Source of the DNA: DASRWI01 sp035654655
GTDB lineage: Bacteria > Bacteroidota > Ignavibacteria > Ignavibacteriales > Ignavibacteriaceae
Direction of reading: 5' to 3'
Assembly (NCBI GenBank): GCA_035654655.1
Contig: DASRWI010000009.1
Coordinates: forward strand, 16,820-80,819
Length of the DNA stretch: 64,000 nt
The notes beneath the pieces were generated by a model. The model ran no database searches and was not told the DNA's origin. It worked only from the letters and a program-made list of their open reading frames with translations. Shown here piece after piece: positions 17,021 to 27,135 of this stretch (position 1 is its first letter; each line of letters opens with the position of its first letter). Made by a program: the position numbers and the translations under genes.

Positions 17021-19210
17021 ATGAAAAAAATTGTTCTTATTGTTCTTTGTGTTACATTTTTTTTAAGTGCTCAATCTTTAACAGGTAAAAAATTCTGTTT
17101 AGACCCCGGACATGGTAGTACAAAAACTGAGACTTATGAACCCGAAACAAAAAGATTTGAAACTTGGGCCAATCATATTGTAAAACCATACTTAAAGCAA
17201 TACCTTGAAAATTATGGGGCAACCGTATTTAGTACCAGAGGTGATTTTGACTCATTAGCTTATCATACTACCTTATCAGAACGTGAAGCTGTTGCTAACA
17301 ACAATAATGTAGATTATTTCCAATCTATTCATCATAATGCGTTTAATGGAGCATCTAATTATAGTTTAGTTCTTTTTGAACAATTAAATGCAAATGATTG
17401 TCCTGTTGGAAATCCTCAATGGCCGGGGCAGTCTGATGTTATGGCCAATATAATGGTCAACAAAATTCAGCAGGCATTACAAACTACTGCAGCATACCCA
17501 AGAGGAGATTTTTGTTTTTTGGGTTATAATTTAGGTGTACTGAATGATTTAATAATGCCCGGAACATTAAGTGAATCTTCATTTTTTGATAACCTTGCGG
17601 AAAGGCAAAGATTAAGTAATCTTGATTATTTAAGAACAGAAGCAGAAGCACTTTTTCTTTCATTTCTTCAATATTATAATGTAGCTGCGCCTTCTCATGG
17701 AAGTTTAGTAGGATTTGTAAAAACACCTGCGGGTGTTCCAATAAATGGTGTTTCTATTATAATTGAATCCGTCAATAAAACTTATTTAACTGATAATTTA
17801 GGTAATGGGTTTTATAGGATTGATAGTTTAGCTCCGGGTACTTATACAATAAAAGCATTTACAACTACTGATACTTTAACATCAAGTGCAGTTGTTGCAG
17901 GCGGGAAAATCAACGTTAAAAATCTAAGCTTTCAGTTAAGTGTAGGGGATGTAAAAATGTATGCAGTTCTTTCACAAGGTGATGGAATTAAAGCCAGATG
18001 GCTTGTCCCTGAAGGAAGCGTTGACAGTTATTATGTTTACATATCTACAGATGGTATCAATTTTAATTCTGAACCTGATTATAAAACAGTTAATGATAAT
18101 TACACAATCACAGGATTAACATCAGGTCAATCTTATTACGTAAAAGTAAAAGGAAAAAATTCTAAAGGATTAAGTATTAACTTTTCAAAAACCTATGGTG
18201 CTCAGGTTTCTTCAAGTTCAGATAAAGTTTTAATTGTTGATGGGTTTAGCAGATATGGTGGAACAGGAAGCTATCCTACATCTGACCATAATTTGTTAAG
18301 ATTTTATGGTAAGTCTATGGATAATCTTGGAATGCGTTATGATGCTGTTTCAAATTCAGCCATTGTAGCTGCATCTATCCTTACTCAATATAAATATGTT
18401 ATCTGGTTTACCGGAGATGAATCAACTATAGATGAAACATTTACTATAGCAGAACAAAATATTTTAAAAGCATACTTAAATAGTGGCGGTAAATTATTTG
18501 TTACAGGTTCTGAAATTGCTTGGGACTTAGGAAATAAAGGTGCAATTGAGGATAAAGATTTCTTTAACAATTATTTTAAGTCTAATTATGTAGCTGATAA
18601 TCCAACTCCAAATAGTCCTTCAGCTTTTGGAAATACAGGAAGTATTTTTGATAGTATCACTGTCTCTTTTGGAAATACATATCCAGAAGATTGGCCCGAT
18701 GTAATAGCTCCATTAAATGGTGCTACATCAGTATTAAAATATAATTCGACTCAAGATGCAGGAATTACTTATTCAGGCTTATTCCCGTCTGGTACTAAAG
18801 AGGGAAGATTATGTTACATAGCTTTCGGTTTTGAAACTATTGGTAATGATTCTATTAGAACAAAATTATTATCAAGAATTCAGGATTTCTTACTAAATAG
18901 TTCTCCTGTTAATGTTGAAGAAGAAAACAGCAATACTCAAGTTGTAAATGAGTTCAGCTTATCTTCATATCCTAATCCTTTTAATCCGTCGTCTAATATT
19001 CTAGTAAATGTAAATGAAACTGGTTTGTACAATATAGAAGTTTATAACACCATTGGAGAAAAAGTAATAACTTTATTCAATGATGTATTAGAAAAGGGAA
19101 GTCATAATATAAAATTAAAGATGGATAATTATCCTTCGGGAATTTATATAGTCAGAGTTAATTCATTTAACAACAAAGTTCTTACGCATAAGCTAATGTT
19201 GATGAAGTAA
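17021..19210 (+). CDS. N-acetylmuramoyl-L-alanine amidase with T9SS sorting tail
   Basis: A multidomain secreted hydrolase of 729 residues. After a signal peptide (about residues 1-18) comes an Amidase_3 zinc domain, about 22-215, with zinc ligands in LDPGHG, the glutamate of RFETW and the histidines of QSIHHNAF. SESSFFDN holds the likely catalytic glutamate. Next come a carboxypeptidase-regulatory-like beta domain (about 225-305), a fibronectin-like domain (about 310-395) and a Rossmann-like domain (about 400-625; LIVDGF, VIWFTGDE, GGKLFVTGSE). The last ~80 residues are a T9SS type A sorting domain (YPNPFNPSSN to LTHKLMLMK). It should cleave the lactyl-ether-linked peptide stem of peptidoglycan, but the tail predicts export beyond the outer membrane. 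Confidence 0.88.
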   Translation: MKKIVLIVLCVTFFLSAQSLTGKKFCLDPGHGSTKTETYEPETKRFETWANHIVKPYLKQYLENYGATVFSTRGDFDSLAYHTTLSEREAVANNNNVDYFQSIHHNAFNGASNYSLVLFEQLNANDCPVGNPQWPGQSDVMANIMVNKIQQALQTTAAYPRGDFCFLGYNLGVLNDLIMPGTLSESSFFDNLAERQRLSNLDYLRTEAEALFLSFLQYYNVAAPSHGSLVGFVKTPAGVPINGVSIIIESVNKTYLTDNLGNGFYRIDSLAPGTYTIKAFTTTDTLTSSAVVAGGKINVKNLSFQLSVGDVKMYAVLSQGDGIKARWLVPEGSVDSYYVYISTDGINFNSEPDYKTVNDNYTITGLTSGQSYYVKVKGKNSKGLSINFSKTYGAQVSSSSDKVLIVDGFSRYGGTGSYPTSDHNLLRFYGKSMDNLGMRYDAVSNSAIVAASILTQYKYVIWFTGDESTIDETFTIAEQNILKAYLNSGGKLFVTGSEIAWDLGNKGAIEDKDFFNNYFKSNYVADNPTPNSPSAFGNTGSIFDSITVSFGNTYPEDWPDVIAPLNGATSVLKYNSTQDAGITYSGLFPSGTKEGRLCYIAFGFETIGNDSIRTKLLSRIQDFLLNSSPVNVEEENSNTQVVNEFSLSSYPNPFNPSSNILVNVNETGLYNIEVYNTIGEKVITLFNDVLEKGSHNIKLKMDNYPSGIYIVRVNSFNNKVLTHKLMLMK

Positions 19211-19710
19211 TGAATACGAGAGCTAAGGAAATAATAGAAAAACTTAACCTACTCCTTCATCCGGAAGGAGGTTATTATAAAGAAATTTACAGGTCTAATG
19301 AACAAATAACTAAGCTCCCTAATAGATATTCAGGGGAAAGAGCTTTTGCTACCTCCATTTATTTCCTTTTGAATGAAGACCAAAAATCCAATTTTCATAA
19401 ATTAAAGTCAGATGAATTATGGTATTATCACGAAGGTTCTTCATTAAGTGTGTACATAATAAATGAAGAAGGTATTTTAAAAACCTTTAAGTTAGGCTTG
19501 GATTTAGATAACGATGAGTTACCTCAATTAACCATTCATAAAAATTCCTGGTTCGCAGCTGAAGTTAATTATAAAACTTCATTTTGTTTAATGGGATGTA
19601 TGGTTTCTCCTGGATTTGATTTTTCTGACTTTGAGTTAGGTAAAAGAGAAGAATTATTGGAAAAATTTCCTGAACATTCAGGTTTAATAAGGAATTTTAC
19701 AGATCATTAG
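19210..19710 (+). CDS. Cupin superfamily protein (DUF985)
   Basis: A 166-residue single-domain cupin of the DUF985 (Cupin_5) family. Recognisable features are the N-terminal LLHPEGGYYKEIYRS, then SIYFLLNEDQKSNFHKL with a likely metal-binding histidine, and DELWYYHEGSSL with a second histidine. SWFAAEV and LMGCMVSPGFDFSDFEL close the fold. Structures in the family resemble sugar-nucleotide epimerase-like cupins, but no reaction is established for most members. Its ATG overlaps the amidase TAA by one base. It may act on a sugar or lipid intermediate, given manC two genes upstream; that is inference only. Confidence 0.85.
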   Translation: MNTRAKEIIEKLNLLLHPEGGYYKEIYRSNEQITKLPNRYSGERAFATSIYFLLNEDQKSNFHKLKSDELWYYHEGSSLSVYIINEEGILKTFKLGLDLDNDELPQLTIHKNSWFAAEVNYKTSFCLMGCMVSPGFDFSDFELGKREELLEKFPEHSGLIRNFTDH

Positions 19711-20050
19711 GAAAAGACCTTAAATGTGCGGTTATAATTATTGTTCTTGACGAAATACTTAAATTATAACAAATTAGAGGCAGAAAATAATAGAAAAAAT
19801 CTTTTTTAATAAGGATTCTATTTTATAAATTTACAGTACTGTTTTCCAAGCTATGTGAATGTTTTTTGATTTTATGGAATAGCTAAAGCTTTTTATTATC
19901 CTCATTTCGAGAACCCTATGATTAAACGATATTATTCCTTAATTTATTATGAAAATGATATGTCAGCTATTTTACTTAAATCAATGTTAACGATTATCTA
20001 ACCACTAAAACTTGGAGGTATTTATAGAATAATAGTTATACGATTTTTAA
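19711..20050. other. Intergenic region without a supported gene upstream of sprA
   Basis: About 340 AT-rich bases. A 27-codon reading frame at 19918-20001 has no ribosome site and no recognisable product. A strong GGAGG element in CTTGGAGGT at 20011-20019 looks like a ribosome-binding site, but no ATG, GTG or TTG follows at usable distance; the frame after it closes within about 20 codons. No tRNA, riboswitch fold or clear terminator was recognised. It probably holds the promoter and leader of sprA. Confidence 0.4.
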
Positions 20051-20581
20051 TCAAAAATTTGGGTTACTCTAATTAAACGTTCAATCTTAAATTTTGGAAA
20101 AGAATTTTTCAAAATAACAATATTTGCTGTTGTTATTTTTTATGCGGGAATTAATCTAGGCTTTAGCTCCCCTGATGTATCCAATATTAATCAAAGTATT
20201 TGGATAGAAGCAATTTTAAATTGGAATTCTCAACAAAAGTTTCCTCAAAAAGACTTAGGTGAGAATAATTCTACTATTTTAAATTCTTCATCTGATAACA
20301 ATGACAATATTACAAATTCCGGTGATAATTTAGTTTATAAAATACCACTTGCTTTTGCTGACACTACAGGGCAGGATTCTATAAAATCTATTGACTCATT
20401 AAAAACTCTACAGGATTCTATAAGGACTGCTGATTCATTAAAGAATTTTTCAACACCATTAAACCAATCTATTCAGACTGCTGATACTTTAAAAAATAAT
20501 TTAGATACACTTGGGAAAGGTTTAGATTCTACAAAAACAACTACAGCTGATTCATTAAAGGATACAACTAAAGTTGACTTA
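20051..20581 (+). other. sprA: Open 5' extension of sprA with signal-peptide-like segment and no canonical start
   Basis: The sprA reading frame stays open from the TAA ending at 20050 to the first ATG at 20582, about 177 codons, with no ATG, GTG or TTG. Its translation contains a basic-then-hydrophobic stretch (KRSILNFGKEFFKITIFAV, then VIFYAGINLGFSS) that looks like a signal peptide, as SprA requires. It is followed by a Ser/Asp-rich linker with repeated DSLK and DSI motifs. ATT at 20072 (followed by AAACGT, giving xKRS) is the best candidate initiation codon, with ATT at 20057 as an alternative. A sequencing error at the start codon is equally possible. Confidence 0.7.
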
Positions 20582-23500
20582 ATGGCATTAGACTCAACAG
20601 CCAGAATTAAATATTTCCGTTATCATAGAGAAGATATTCCTTATGTTCGTCTGAAAAAAGAGAGACAATATAGCTTTTTTGCTGAGCCATCACCTAGTTA
20701 TAAAACAAAATCAATTGTTATTGATTCTACCGGGGAATTTGTTGAAATTCACGAAAAAGTAGCTGGGCAGGAAACTAAAATTCTTTTAAGAATGCCAATA
20801 CAAGAGTATATTGACCTACGATTGGCTTTGAAGGAAAGGGAAAACTGGGAAGCTCTGGGATATCAATATGAATTAAAAGATACTAAAAAGGATTTAGGTG
20901 GATTGATAAAGGATATTACAGATTTTGAAATTCCTTTACCATCTGTTGGTGTATTAAGTATTTTCGGCGAACCAAAAATCAGTTTGAAAATTGGTGGTGC
21001 TGTTGATATTAAAGGCGGCTGGAGAAACGAAACTACTGAAGGTGTTACAGCATCAAGATTAGGAAACACTCGTAATGAACCAAATTTTGAACAACAGGTA
21101 CAGATAAATGTAAATGGTACTATAGGTGATAAACTTAATATAAGTGCTGACTGGAATACTGAACGTACTTTCGAATATGAAAATATGCTTAAGATAAAGT
21201 ATACTGGTTATGAAGATGAGATTATCCAAAGTATAGAAGCAGGTAACGTATCATTACAAACTTCTCCTTTGGTAGGTGGTAGTGAAGCTTTATTTGGAGT
21301 TAAAGCTGTATTTAAAATGGGACCTTTGACTTTAACAACTTTAGCTAGTCAGAAAAAGGGTGAAATAAAAGAAGTATCAGTTTCAGGTGGTTCTACCACA
21401 TCAGAGTTTACAAAAAGAGCTTATGATTACTCTACTAATCACTATTTCCTTGATACTATTTATGCAAGTACAGACCCGGCTTTTAACTTTTTCCAAAGAT
21501 ATTATGGGAATGCAACTCCTGATATTGATCCATCAGTACAAGTAAACTACATTGAAGTCTGGAAGTCTACAAATACAACTGTAAGGTCACCTAACGAACG
21601 TGAAGCCAATGCATATATTACATTGCCTCCGTTAAATGCAGGTGGAAAGTATCCGGCAAATTTAAGAGAAAATATTTCAGGCGGAGATGGTTTATCTGAA
21701 ACAGGACGTTTTTTACCTCTGCAGGAAGGTACTGACTATACATTAAATCCATATACAGGATTTATAACTTTAAATACTCAGGTTAATGAGAACGATGTTA
21801 TTGCAGTCGCTTATCGTACTCAAGGAAATTTACCAGGTCCGGAAGATGATTCTTTCTATGGTGAATTTATTGAGAGTGCAAAAGATACTTCTCAAAAAAT
21901 GGTTTTAAAATTAGTTAAGCCAAGAAACTTACAACCTAATTTTACAATTGCCTGGAAGTTATTGTTAAAGAATATTTATCCTATTGGCGGAAGAAATGTT
22001 AAAAAAGAAGGCTTCGAATTTTATGTAAAGAGAGAAATTGAAGGTTCAGAGCCGCAAACAAACGTGGGCAATGTAAAATTACTTCAAGCTTTTGGATTGG
22101 ATGTTGAAGATGCAAGTAAAGCACCTAATCCTGATAATATATTTGACTTTAGAGAAAACCTGACTATTATAACTGAAACAGGTGAAATAATTTTTCCCAC
22201 ACTTGAGCCTTTTGGCAGGAATCTTCCTGAAGGATTACCTGATTCTTTAGCATTCCCTCAAATATATTCTACAACTCCAACTTTTGCGAGACAAGAAAAG
22301 ACTCGCGATAAATGGGAATTAACCGGTAAGTTCTCTGGCGGTTCATCATCTACATATCAACTGGGATTTAACGTAGTTGAAAATTCTGTTAAAGTTAGAT
22401 TAAATGGAATTGAACTTTCTCCTGGAGTTGATTATGCAATGGATTATAATGTAGGTCAGTTAACTATCAGGAATGAAGCGGCATTAGTTCCTAATGCAGA
22501 TTTGAAAATTACTTATGAGCAAAATGACCTTTTCCAATTAGCCTCTAAAACATTATTAGGTGCAAGAGGTCTTATTGATTTTACAAAAAAGACAAAACTT
22601 GGTTTTTCTATCTTAAATCTAAATCAAGAAACTTTAAATGATAAAGTTAGAATCGGGGAAGAACCTTTAAGCAATACTATTTATGGTTTAGATTTTCAAA
22701 CTTCTGCAGATTTACCATTCGTTACAAAAGCACTTGATAATATCTTTTCAACAAGAGAATTGTCTACTTTTAATTTTGCAGGTGAATATGCTTATATGGA
22801 CCCTGATCCTAATACAAAAAAGAGTACCATTTCATCAGATAAAGAAAAAAGTATTGCTTACATAGATGATTTTGAAGGTTCAAAAAAGATTATACCTATA
22901 GGTGTATCGTATACTGTTTGGAAAGATGTCAGTATTCCTGATAGACTTCCTTATTTACCTGATTCATTAACTGCATTACAAAGAATGGATTTTAAAGCTA
23001 AGAGTTTCTGGTTTACACAAACTCCTGCTAATGTTAAAGTAACAGATATTTGGCCACAAAAGAAAGTTGCCAAAGCAGATGAAAATATTACTGTAATGGA
23101 TTACGTATATATTCCTGATACACCTGGTACTTACAACTATACACCAAGACTTCACGAAAATCCTCGGGAAAATTGGGGTGGAATGATGAAATTATTATCT
23201 TCTACAGCAAGTAATTTAGTTGAAGAAAATATTGAGTTCATTGAGTTTTGGGCAAAACCATCAACCTTTGCGCCTGATGCCAAAGTTTATATTGACTTAG
23301 GAAGAATTAGTGAAGATGTTATCCCGGATAGACAATTAAATACTGAAGATGATCCACCATATAATGATGCTATTGATCCCGAGGGAAAAGAAGATAAAGG
23401 TATTGATAGAATGACGGATGATGAAGAAAGATTAAAATATAATTCTACTGCTGCTGATCCGAGTGGTGATAACTTCAATTATTCTGTTGGTTCAAATAAT

Positions 23501-26500
23501 TATTATAATATTAATGGAACACAAGGAAATGCAATATTAACAGATATTGGAAGAATTCCAGATACAGAAGATTTAAATAAAAATAATCAAATTGATTTAC
23601 TTAATAGTTTCTTCAGGTATGAAATTCCTTTAGATACTAATGCTGCTACAAACAAATTTATTGCAGGTGGCGGCGGTGAGGAAAGTAAGGGATGGTATTT
23701 ATATAGAATTCCATTGAAGGAATTTTCTCAAAGTGTTGCTGACCCTCAATTTGAAAGGATTGAAGCAATTAGATTTTTTGTAACAGGCACGGACCAGCCT
23801 GTTCACTTACGTATGACAGAGTTTAATCTTGTTGGTAATCAATGGGAAAAGGTGAGAAGGGATTCGACAATTTCTCTTTCAAGAGATACTGTTTTAACTG
23901 TATCTGTTATAAACATTGAAGATAATTTCCCGATATATCAAAGTCCAAGCGGTGTTCAAAGAGAACAAGATAGAAGCAAACCTGAAGAGAACGTTCTTAA
24001 GAATGAGCAATCACTTAATCTTATTATTAAGGAATTACAACCCGGAGATAAAAGAGAAGCAGTAAAATACCTTCGAGTATTGGATGTATTTAATTATAGT
24101 GAAATGAAATTATTTATTCACGGAGATGCTGACACTATAAATGGTAATGTTTCTGTATCAAGGCTTTCACCTCAATACAATAGTGAAGTTTATTTTAGGT
24201 TCGGTGGAGATACTAACAACTATTACGAATACAGGCAGCCTATCAGAGCTGATTGGAATGAAATAAGTATTAGATTTAATGAATTGACTGCCATTAAACA
24301 GGCAAGGGGTGATTCAATAAATCAGGTATACAGAGTGCCTGTTGAAGGAGAACCAGGACATTTTTATATTGTAAAAGGTAACCCATCATTAACGCAGGTA
24401 AAGTTCTTATCAGTCGGTATTTATAATTCATCCGGCGAAACATCTACACCTAAAAATGTATCCGGTGAAGTCTGGGTAAATGAATTGAGGGTTATTGGTG
24501 CTGATGACCATCCCGGCTGGGCTTATAGTTTTAATACATCATTAAAACTTGCTGATTTAATGACATTTAATTTTACTTTGAGTGAATCAAATCCATATTT
24601 CCACAGACTTGCTGATAGATTCGGTTCGAGAATTTCTCAGAAGAATTGGAGTGTATCTACTGACTTAGATATAATTAAGCTCCTGCCATTTAGTTTGCCT
24701 GAAAGTCAATTAAGATTAACATACTCACATACTGAAAATGTTGGTAAACCATTATACTTACCTAATACAGATATTAGAGTGGACCAGGCAGCAAGATTAT
24801 TGGAAGAAAGAAGATTAATTGATTCAGTAAATAATTTAAAAACTCCTGAGCAATTAATTATTGAAAGCCAATCAATTAACGTATCTGATTCCTGGAGTGC
24901 ATCCAGTATAAAGATAAAAATTCCTTCTAACTATTGGTTAATAAGAGATTCATTCAATGCATTGTCATTTGGATTTAATTATAATAAAACATTCAGCAGG
25001 TCTCCATTAGTTACATACAATAGGGGATGGATATGGAATGCAAATGCCAGTTATGGAATAAATTTAAGTCCTGATTATTTCTTTATGCCTGCAAATATAC
25101 CAGTAATAGGTCCAATATTTGCATTATTGCTTGATTACAGGAATACCAAAGTTTACTTTACGCCGCAAATGATAAATGCTGATATGACAGCCAGAAGACA
25201 AAGAAATGTTAATGTTACCAGAGAACAAACAAATACACCTTCTCAGACAGTTATATCAAGAGATTTTACTACCACTAGAGGTTTTGATTTTAATTGGAAG
25301 ATTACAGAAGGTGGATTGCTTAATCTATCAAGTAATTACAAAGTTGATATTAACTCATCCTTAGCTCATTTAGAAACTGATATTTATGGTCAACAGCGTT
25401 TAGAAAGAGATGTATGGAGAGATATCTTTCAGGGTGTTTTCTTTGGAAAAGACAATATGATGACTCAATCATTTGATTTGAAAACTTCTCCAAGATTGCC
25501 TTCTCTATGGGATATAAATAAATATTTTAATCTAACTGCAGGCTATAATACTCAATACCGTTGGGATAATGATTTTAGACAAGGAGATAGAGGAAGAAGT
25601 GCAGGCTTTTCATCTAAGTTAACTGCAAGTTTAACATTAAGATTAAAAGCATTAACACAGCCATTGTTTGAAGAAAAGAAAGACCTGCAAAACAATACAG
25701 TTATAAATAATAATAACAACAATAATACTAGACGTGGTAGAGATAATCAGAATCAGTTTAATCCTAATGTTATGAGAGATTCAACAAATAAGTTAATCAC
25801 TGATTCTCTTTCAGTTAGGGATTCTCTGGCTAATGATTCTTTAGCTATTGATTCATTAAATCAGGTACCAAAAACATCTTCTTTAACAACTGCTTTGCTG
25901 TTCTTAAAATCAGTTGCACATGTAGTATTCTTTGATTACGAAAGCATTAGTATAAATTTCCAGAATGATAATTCCTTATCTAAATCAGGTTTGTTTGGTA
26001 AAGGAACCGGATTGAAAAATTTCTGGGGTATTGATTTTAATGATGATAGAGGACCAAGCAGAGGATTTATGCTTGGTATAAGTAACGATGTAGGTCGAAG
26101 AGCTATAAACTCAAACTTATCTGATGTTTATAGCCAAAGAAACCAATTGGACCTTAAAACATCTAAACCATTATGGGAAGGTGCAAGGATTGATTTAAAT
26201 TGGAAAGTAAATTGGACTGTAAATAGAAATACTACATTAAGGTCTGATTCACTTGGTAATGTTGCTATTACAAATATTTCATCAACAGGAACCACAAGCA
26301 GGTCCTTCTTCTCTTTACCTCCAACTCTATTCCTGAGTACATTTAAATCAGGAATTAAAAGAGTTAGTGAATTATATAATCCTGATGCTAATAATTTATC
26401 AGAAGCATTTATTGAAGGGTTTGAAACTTTACCAATTCTTTCAAAATTAGGGTTCTTGAAAGATGTTGCTAAATATATCCCAAGACCAAATTGGAGAGTA

Positions 26501-27121
26501 TCGTGGGATGGATTAGAGAAATTTTTCTTATTCTCATCTTTTACAAAAAAGGTTACTCTTGAGCATCAATATATTTCAGACTATACTGAAGGATGGAAGA
26601 TTACTCCAGAGGGAACTCAGACTACACAAAGCCAAAAAGTATCATATGGGTTTACTCCTTTGATAGGGTTAACATTCAACTTTGGTCAAGTTTGGGGAGG
26701 TAATTTAACAAGTAATGTTAAATACTCTGCAAGAACTGATTATAGCTTAGGAGTTTCAACGACTAAGATATCAGAAGTATTTTCGAAAGAAATTGGTATT
26801 ACAGCAAACTATGCTAAACAAGGTTTCGAAATTCCTTTATTTGGATTAGCTTTAAAGAATGATATTGAATTTAGTTTTTCATATTCGAGTAGTAGAAACT
26901 CTGAAGTTCTGTATGATATGGACGCATTTAATGAAGCTGGAATTCCACAAAATGGTACTATAAGAACACAATTTGAGCCAAGCATCAGATATACAATAAG
27001 TTCCAAAGTAACTGTAAGAATCTTTTACAGAAGATTGTCAGTAGAACCGGAAGGTGCATCGAGAATACCTCCTTCAACACAAAACGAGGCAGGTTTAGAT
27101 GTCCATATTTCTATAAATTAA
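20582..27121 (+). CDS. sprA: SprA/Sov, T9SS outer-membrane translocon
   Basis: The giant barrel through which type IX secretion cargo crosses the outer membrane. From this ATG it has 2179 residues; the upstream open frame would make it about 2350, matching the 2300-2500 residues usual for SprA. The N-terminal motif FRYHREDIPYVRL and repeated SprA modules with GGSEALFGVKAVF, VENSVKVRLNGIEL and YIDDFEGSKK identify it. Two low-complexity segments lie near residues 1705-1715 (asparagine run) and 1735-1760 (DSL-type repeats). The chain ends with LDVHISIN, an outer-membrane strand. porX follows after 14 bases. The first ATG would leave the protein without a signal peptide, so the true start must lie upstream. 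Confidence 0.93.
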   Translation: MALDSTARIKYFRYHREDIPYVRLKKERQYSFFAEPSPSYKTKSIVIDSTGEFVEIHEKVAGQETKILLRMPIQEYIDLRLALKERENWEALGYQYELKDTKKDLGGLIKDITDFEIPLPSVGVLSIFGEPKISLKIGGAVDIKGGWRNETTEGVTASRLGNTRNEPNFEQQVQINVNGTIGDKLNISADWNTERTFEYENMLKIKYTGYEDEIIQSIEAGNVSLQTSPLVGGSEALFGVKAVFKMGPLTLTTLASQKKGEIKEVSVSGGSTTSEFTKRAYDYSTNHYFLDTIYASTDPAFNFFQRYYGNATPDIDPSVQVNYIEVWKSTNTTVRSPNEREANAYITLPPLNAGGKYPANLRENISGGDGLSETGRFLPLQEGTDYTLNPYTGFITLNTQVNENDVIAVAYRTQGNLPGPEDDSFYGEFIESAKDTSQKMVLKLVKPRNLQPNFTIAWKLLLKNIYPIGGRNVKKEGFEFYVKREIEGSEPQTNVGNVKLLQAFGLDVEDASKAPNPDNIFDFRENLTIITETGEIIFPTLEPFGRNLPEGLPDSLAFPQIYSTTPTFARQEKTRDKWELTGKFSGGSSSTYQLGFNVVENSVKVRLNGIELSPGVDYAMDYNVGQLTIRNEAALVPNADLKITYEQNDLFQLASKTLLGARGLIDFTKKTKLGFSILNLNQETLNDKVRIGEEPLSNTIYGLDFQTSADLPFVTKALDNIFSTRELSTFNFAGEYAYMDPDPNTKKSTISSDKEKSIAYIDDFEGSKKIIPIGVSYTVWKDVSIPDRLPYLPDSLTALQRMDFKAKSFWFTQTPANVKVTDIWPQKKVAKADENITVMDYVYIPDTPGTYNYTPRLHENPRENWGGMMKLLSSTASNLVEENIEFIEFWAKPSTFAPDAKVYIDLGRISEDVIPDRQLNTEDDPPYNDAIDPEGKEDKGIDRMTDDEERLKYNSTAADPSGDNFNYSVGSNNYYNINGTQGNAILTDIGRIPDTEDLNKNNQIDLLNSFFRYEIPLDTNAATNKFIAGGGGEESKGWYLYRIPLKEFSQSVADPQFERIEAIRFFVTGTDQPVHLRMTEFNLVGNQWEKVRRDSTISLSRDTVLTVSVINIEDNFPIYQSPSGVQREQDRSKPEENVLKNEQSLNLIIKELQPGDKREAVKYLRVLDVFNYSEMKLFIHGDADTINGNVSVSRLSPQYNSEVYFRFGGDTNNYYEYRQPIRADWNEISIRFNELTAIKQARGDSINQVYRVPVEGEPGHFYIVKGNPSLTQVKFLSVGIYNSSGETSTPKNVSGEVWVNELRVIGADDHPGWAYSFNTSLKLADLMTFNFTLSESNPYFHRLADRFGSRISQKNWSVSTDLDIIKLLPFSLPESQLRLTYSHTENVGKPLYLPNTDIRVDQAARLLEERRLIDSVNNLKTPEQLIIESQSINVSDSWSASSIKIKIPSNYWLIRDSFNALSFGFNYNKTFSRSPLVTYNRGWIWNANASYGINLSPDYFFMPANIPVIGPIFALLLDYRNTKVYFTPQMINADMTARRQRNVNVTREQTNTPSQTVISRDFTTTRGFDFNWKITEGGLLNLSSNYKVDINSSLAHLETDIYGQQRLERDVWRDIFQGVFFGKDNMMTQSFDLKTSPRLPSLWDINKYFNLTAGYNTQYRWDNDFRQGDRGRSAGFSSKLTASLTLRLKALTQPLFEEKKDLQNNTVINNNNNNNTRRGRDNQNQFNPNVMRDSTNKLITDSLSVRDSLANDSLAIDSLNQVPKTSSLTTALLFLKSVAHVVFFDYESISINFQNDNSLSKSGLFGKGTGLKNFWGIDFNDDRGPSRGFMLGISNDVGRRAINSNLSDVYSQRNQLDLKTSKPLWEGARIDLNWKVNWTVNRNTTLRSDSLGNVAITNISSTGTTSRSFFSLPPTLFLSTFKSGIKRVSELYNPDANNLSEAFIEGFETLPILSKLGFLKDVAKYIPRPNWRVSWDGLEKFFLFSSFTKKVTLEHQYISDYTEGWKITPEGTQTTQSQKVSYGFTPLIGLTFNFGQVWGGNLTSNVKYSARTDYSLGVSTTKISEVFSKEIGITANYAKQGFEIPLFGLALKNDIEFSFSYSSSRNSEVLYDMDAFNEAGIPQNGTIRTQFEPSIRYTISSKVTVRIFYRRLSVEPEGASRIPPSTQNEAGLDVHISIN

Positions 27122-27135
27122 GAAATGAGGTTTGT

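Noticed and set aside
19918..20001. 27-codon peptide upstream of sprA
   Set aside because: No ribosome site or recognisable sequence; length expected by chance.
20011..20050. Strong GGAGG site suggesting a gene start upstream of sprA
   Set aside because: No start codon follows within range and the frame closes after about 20 codons.
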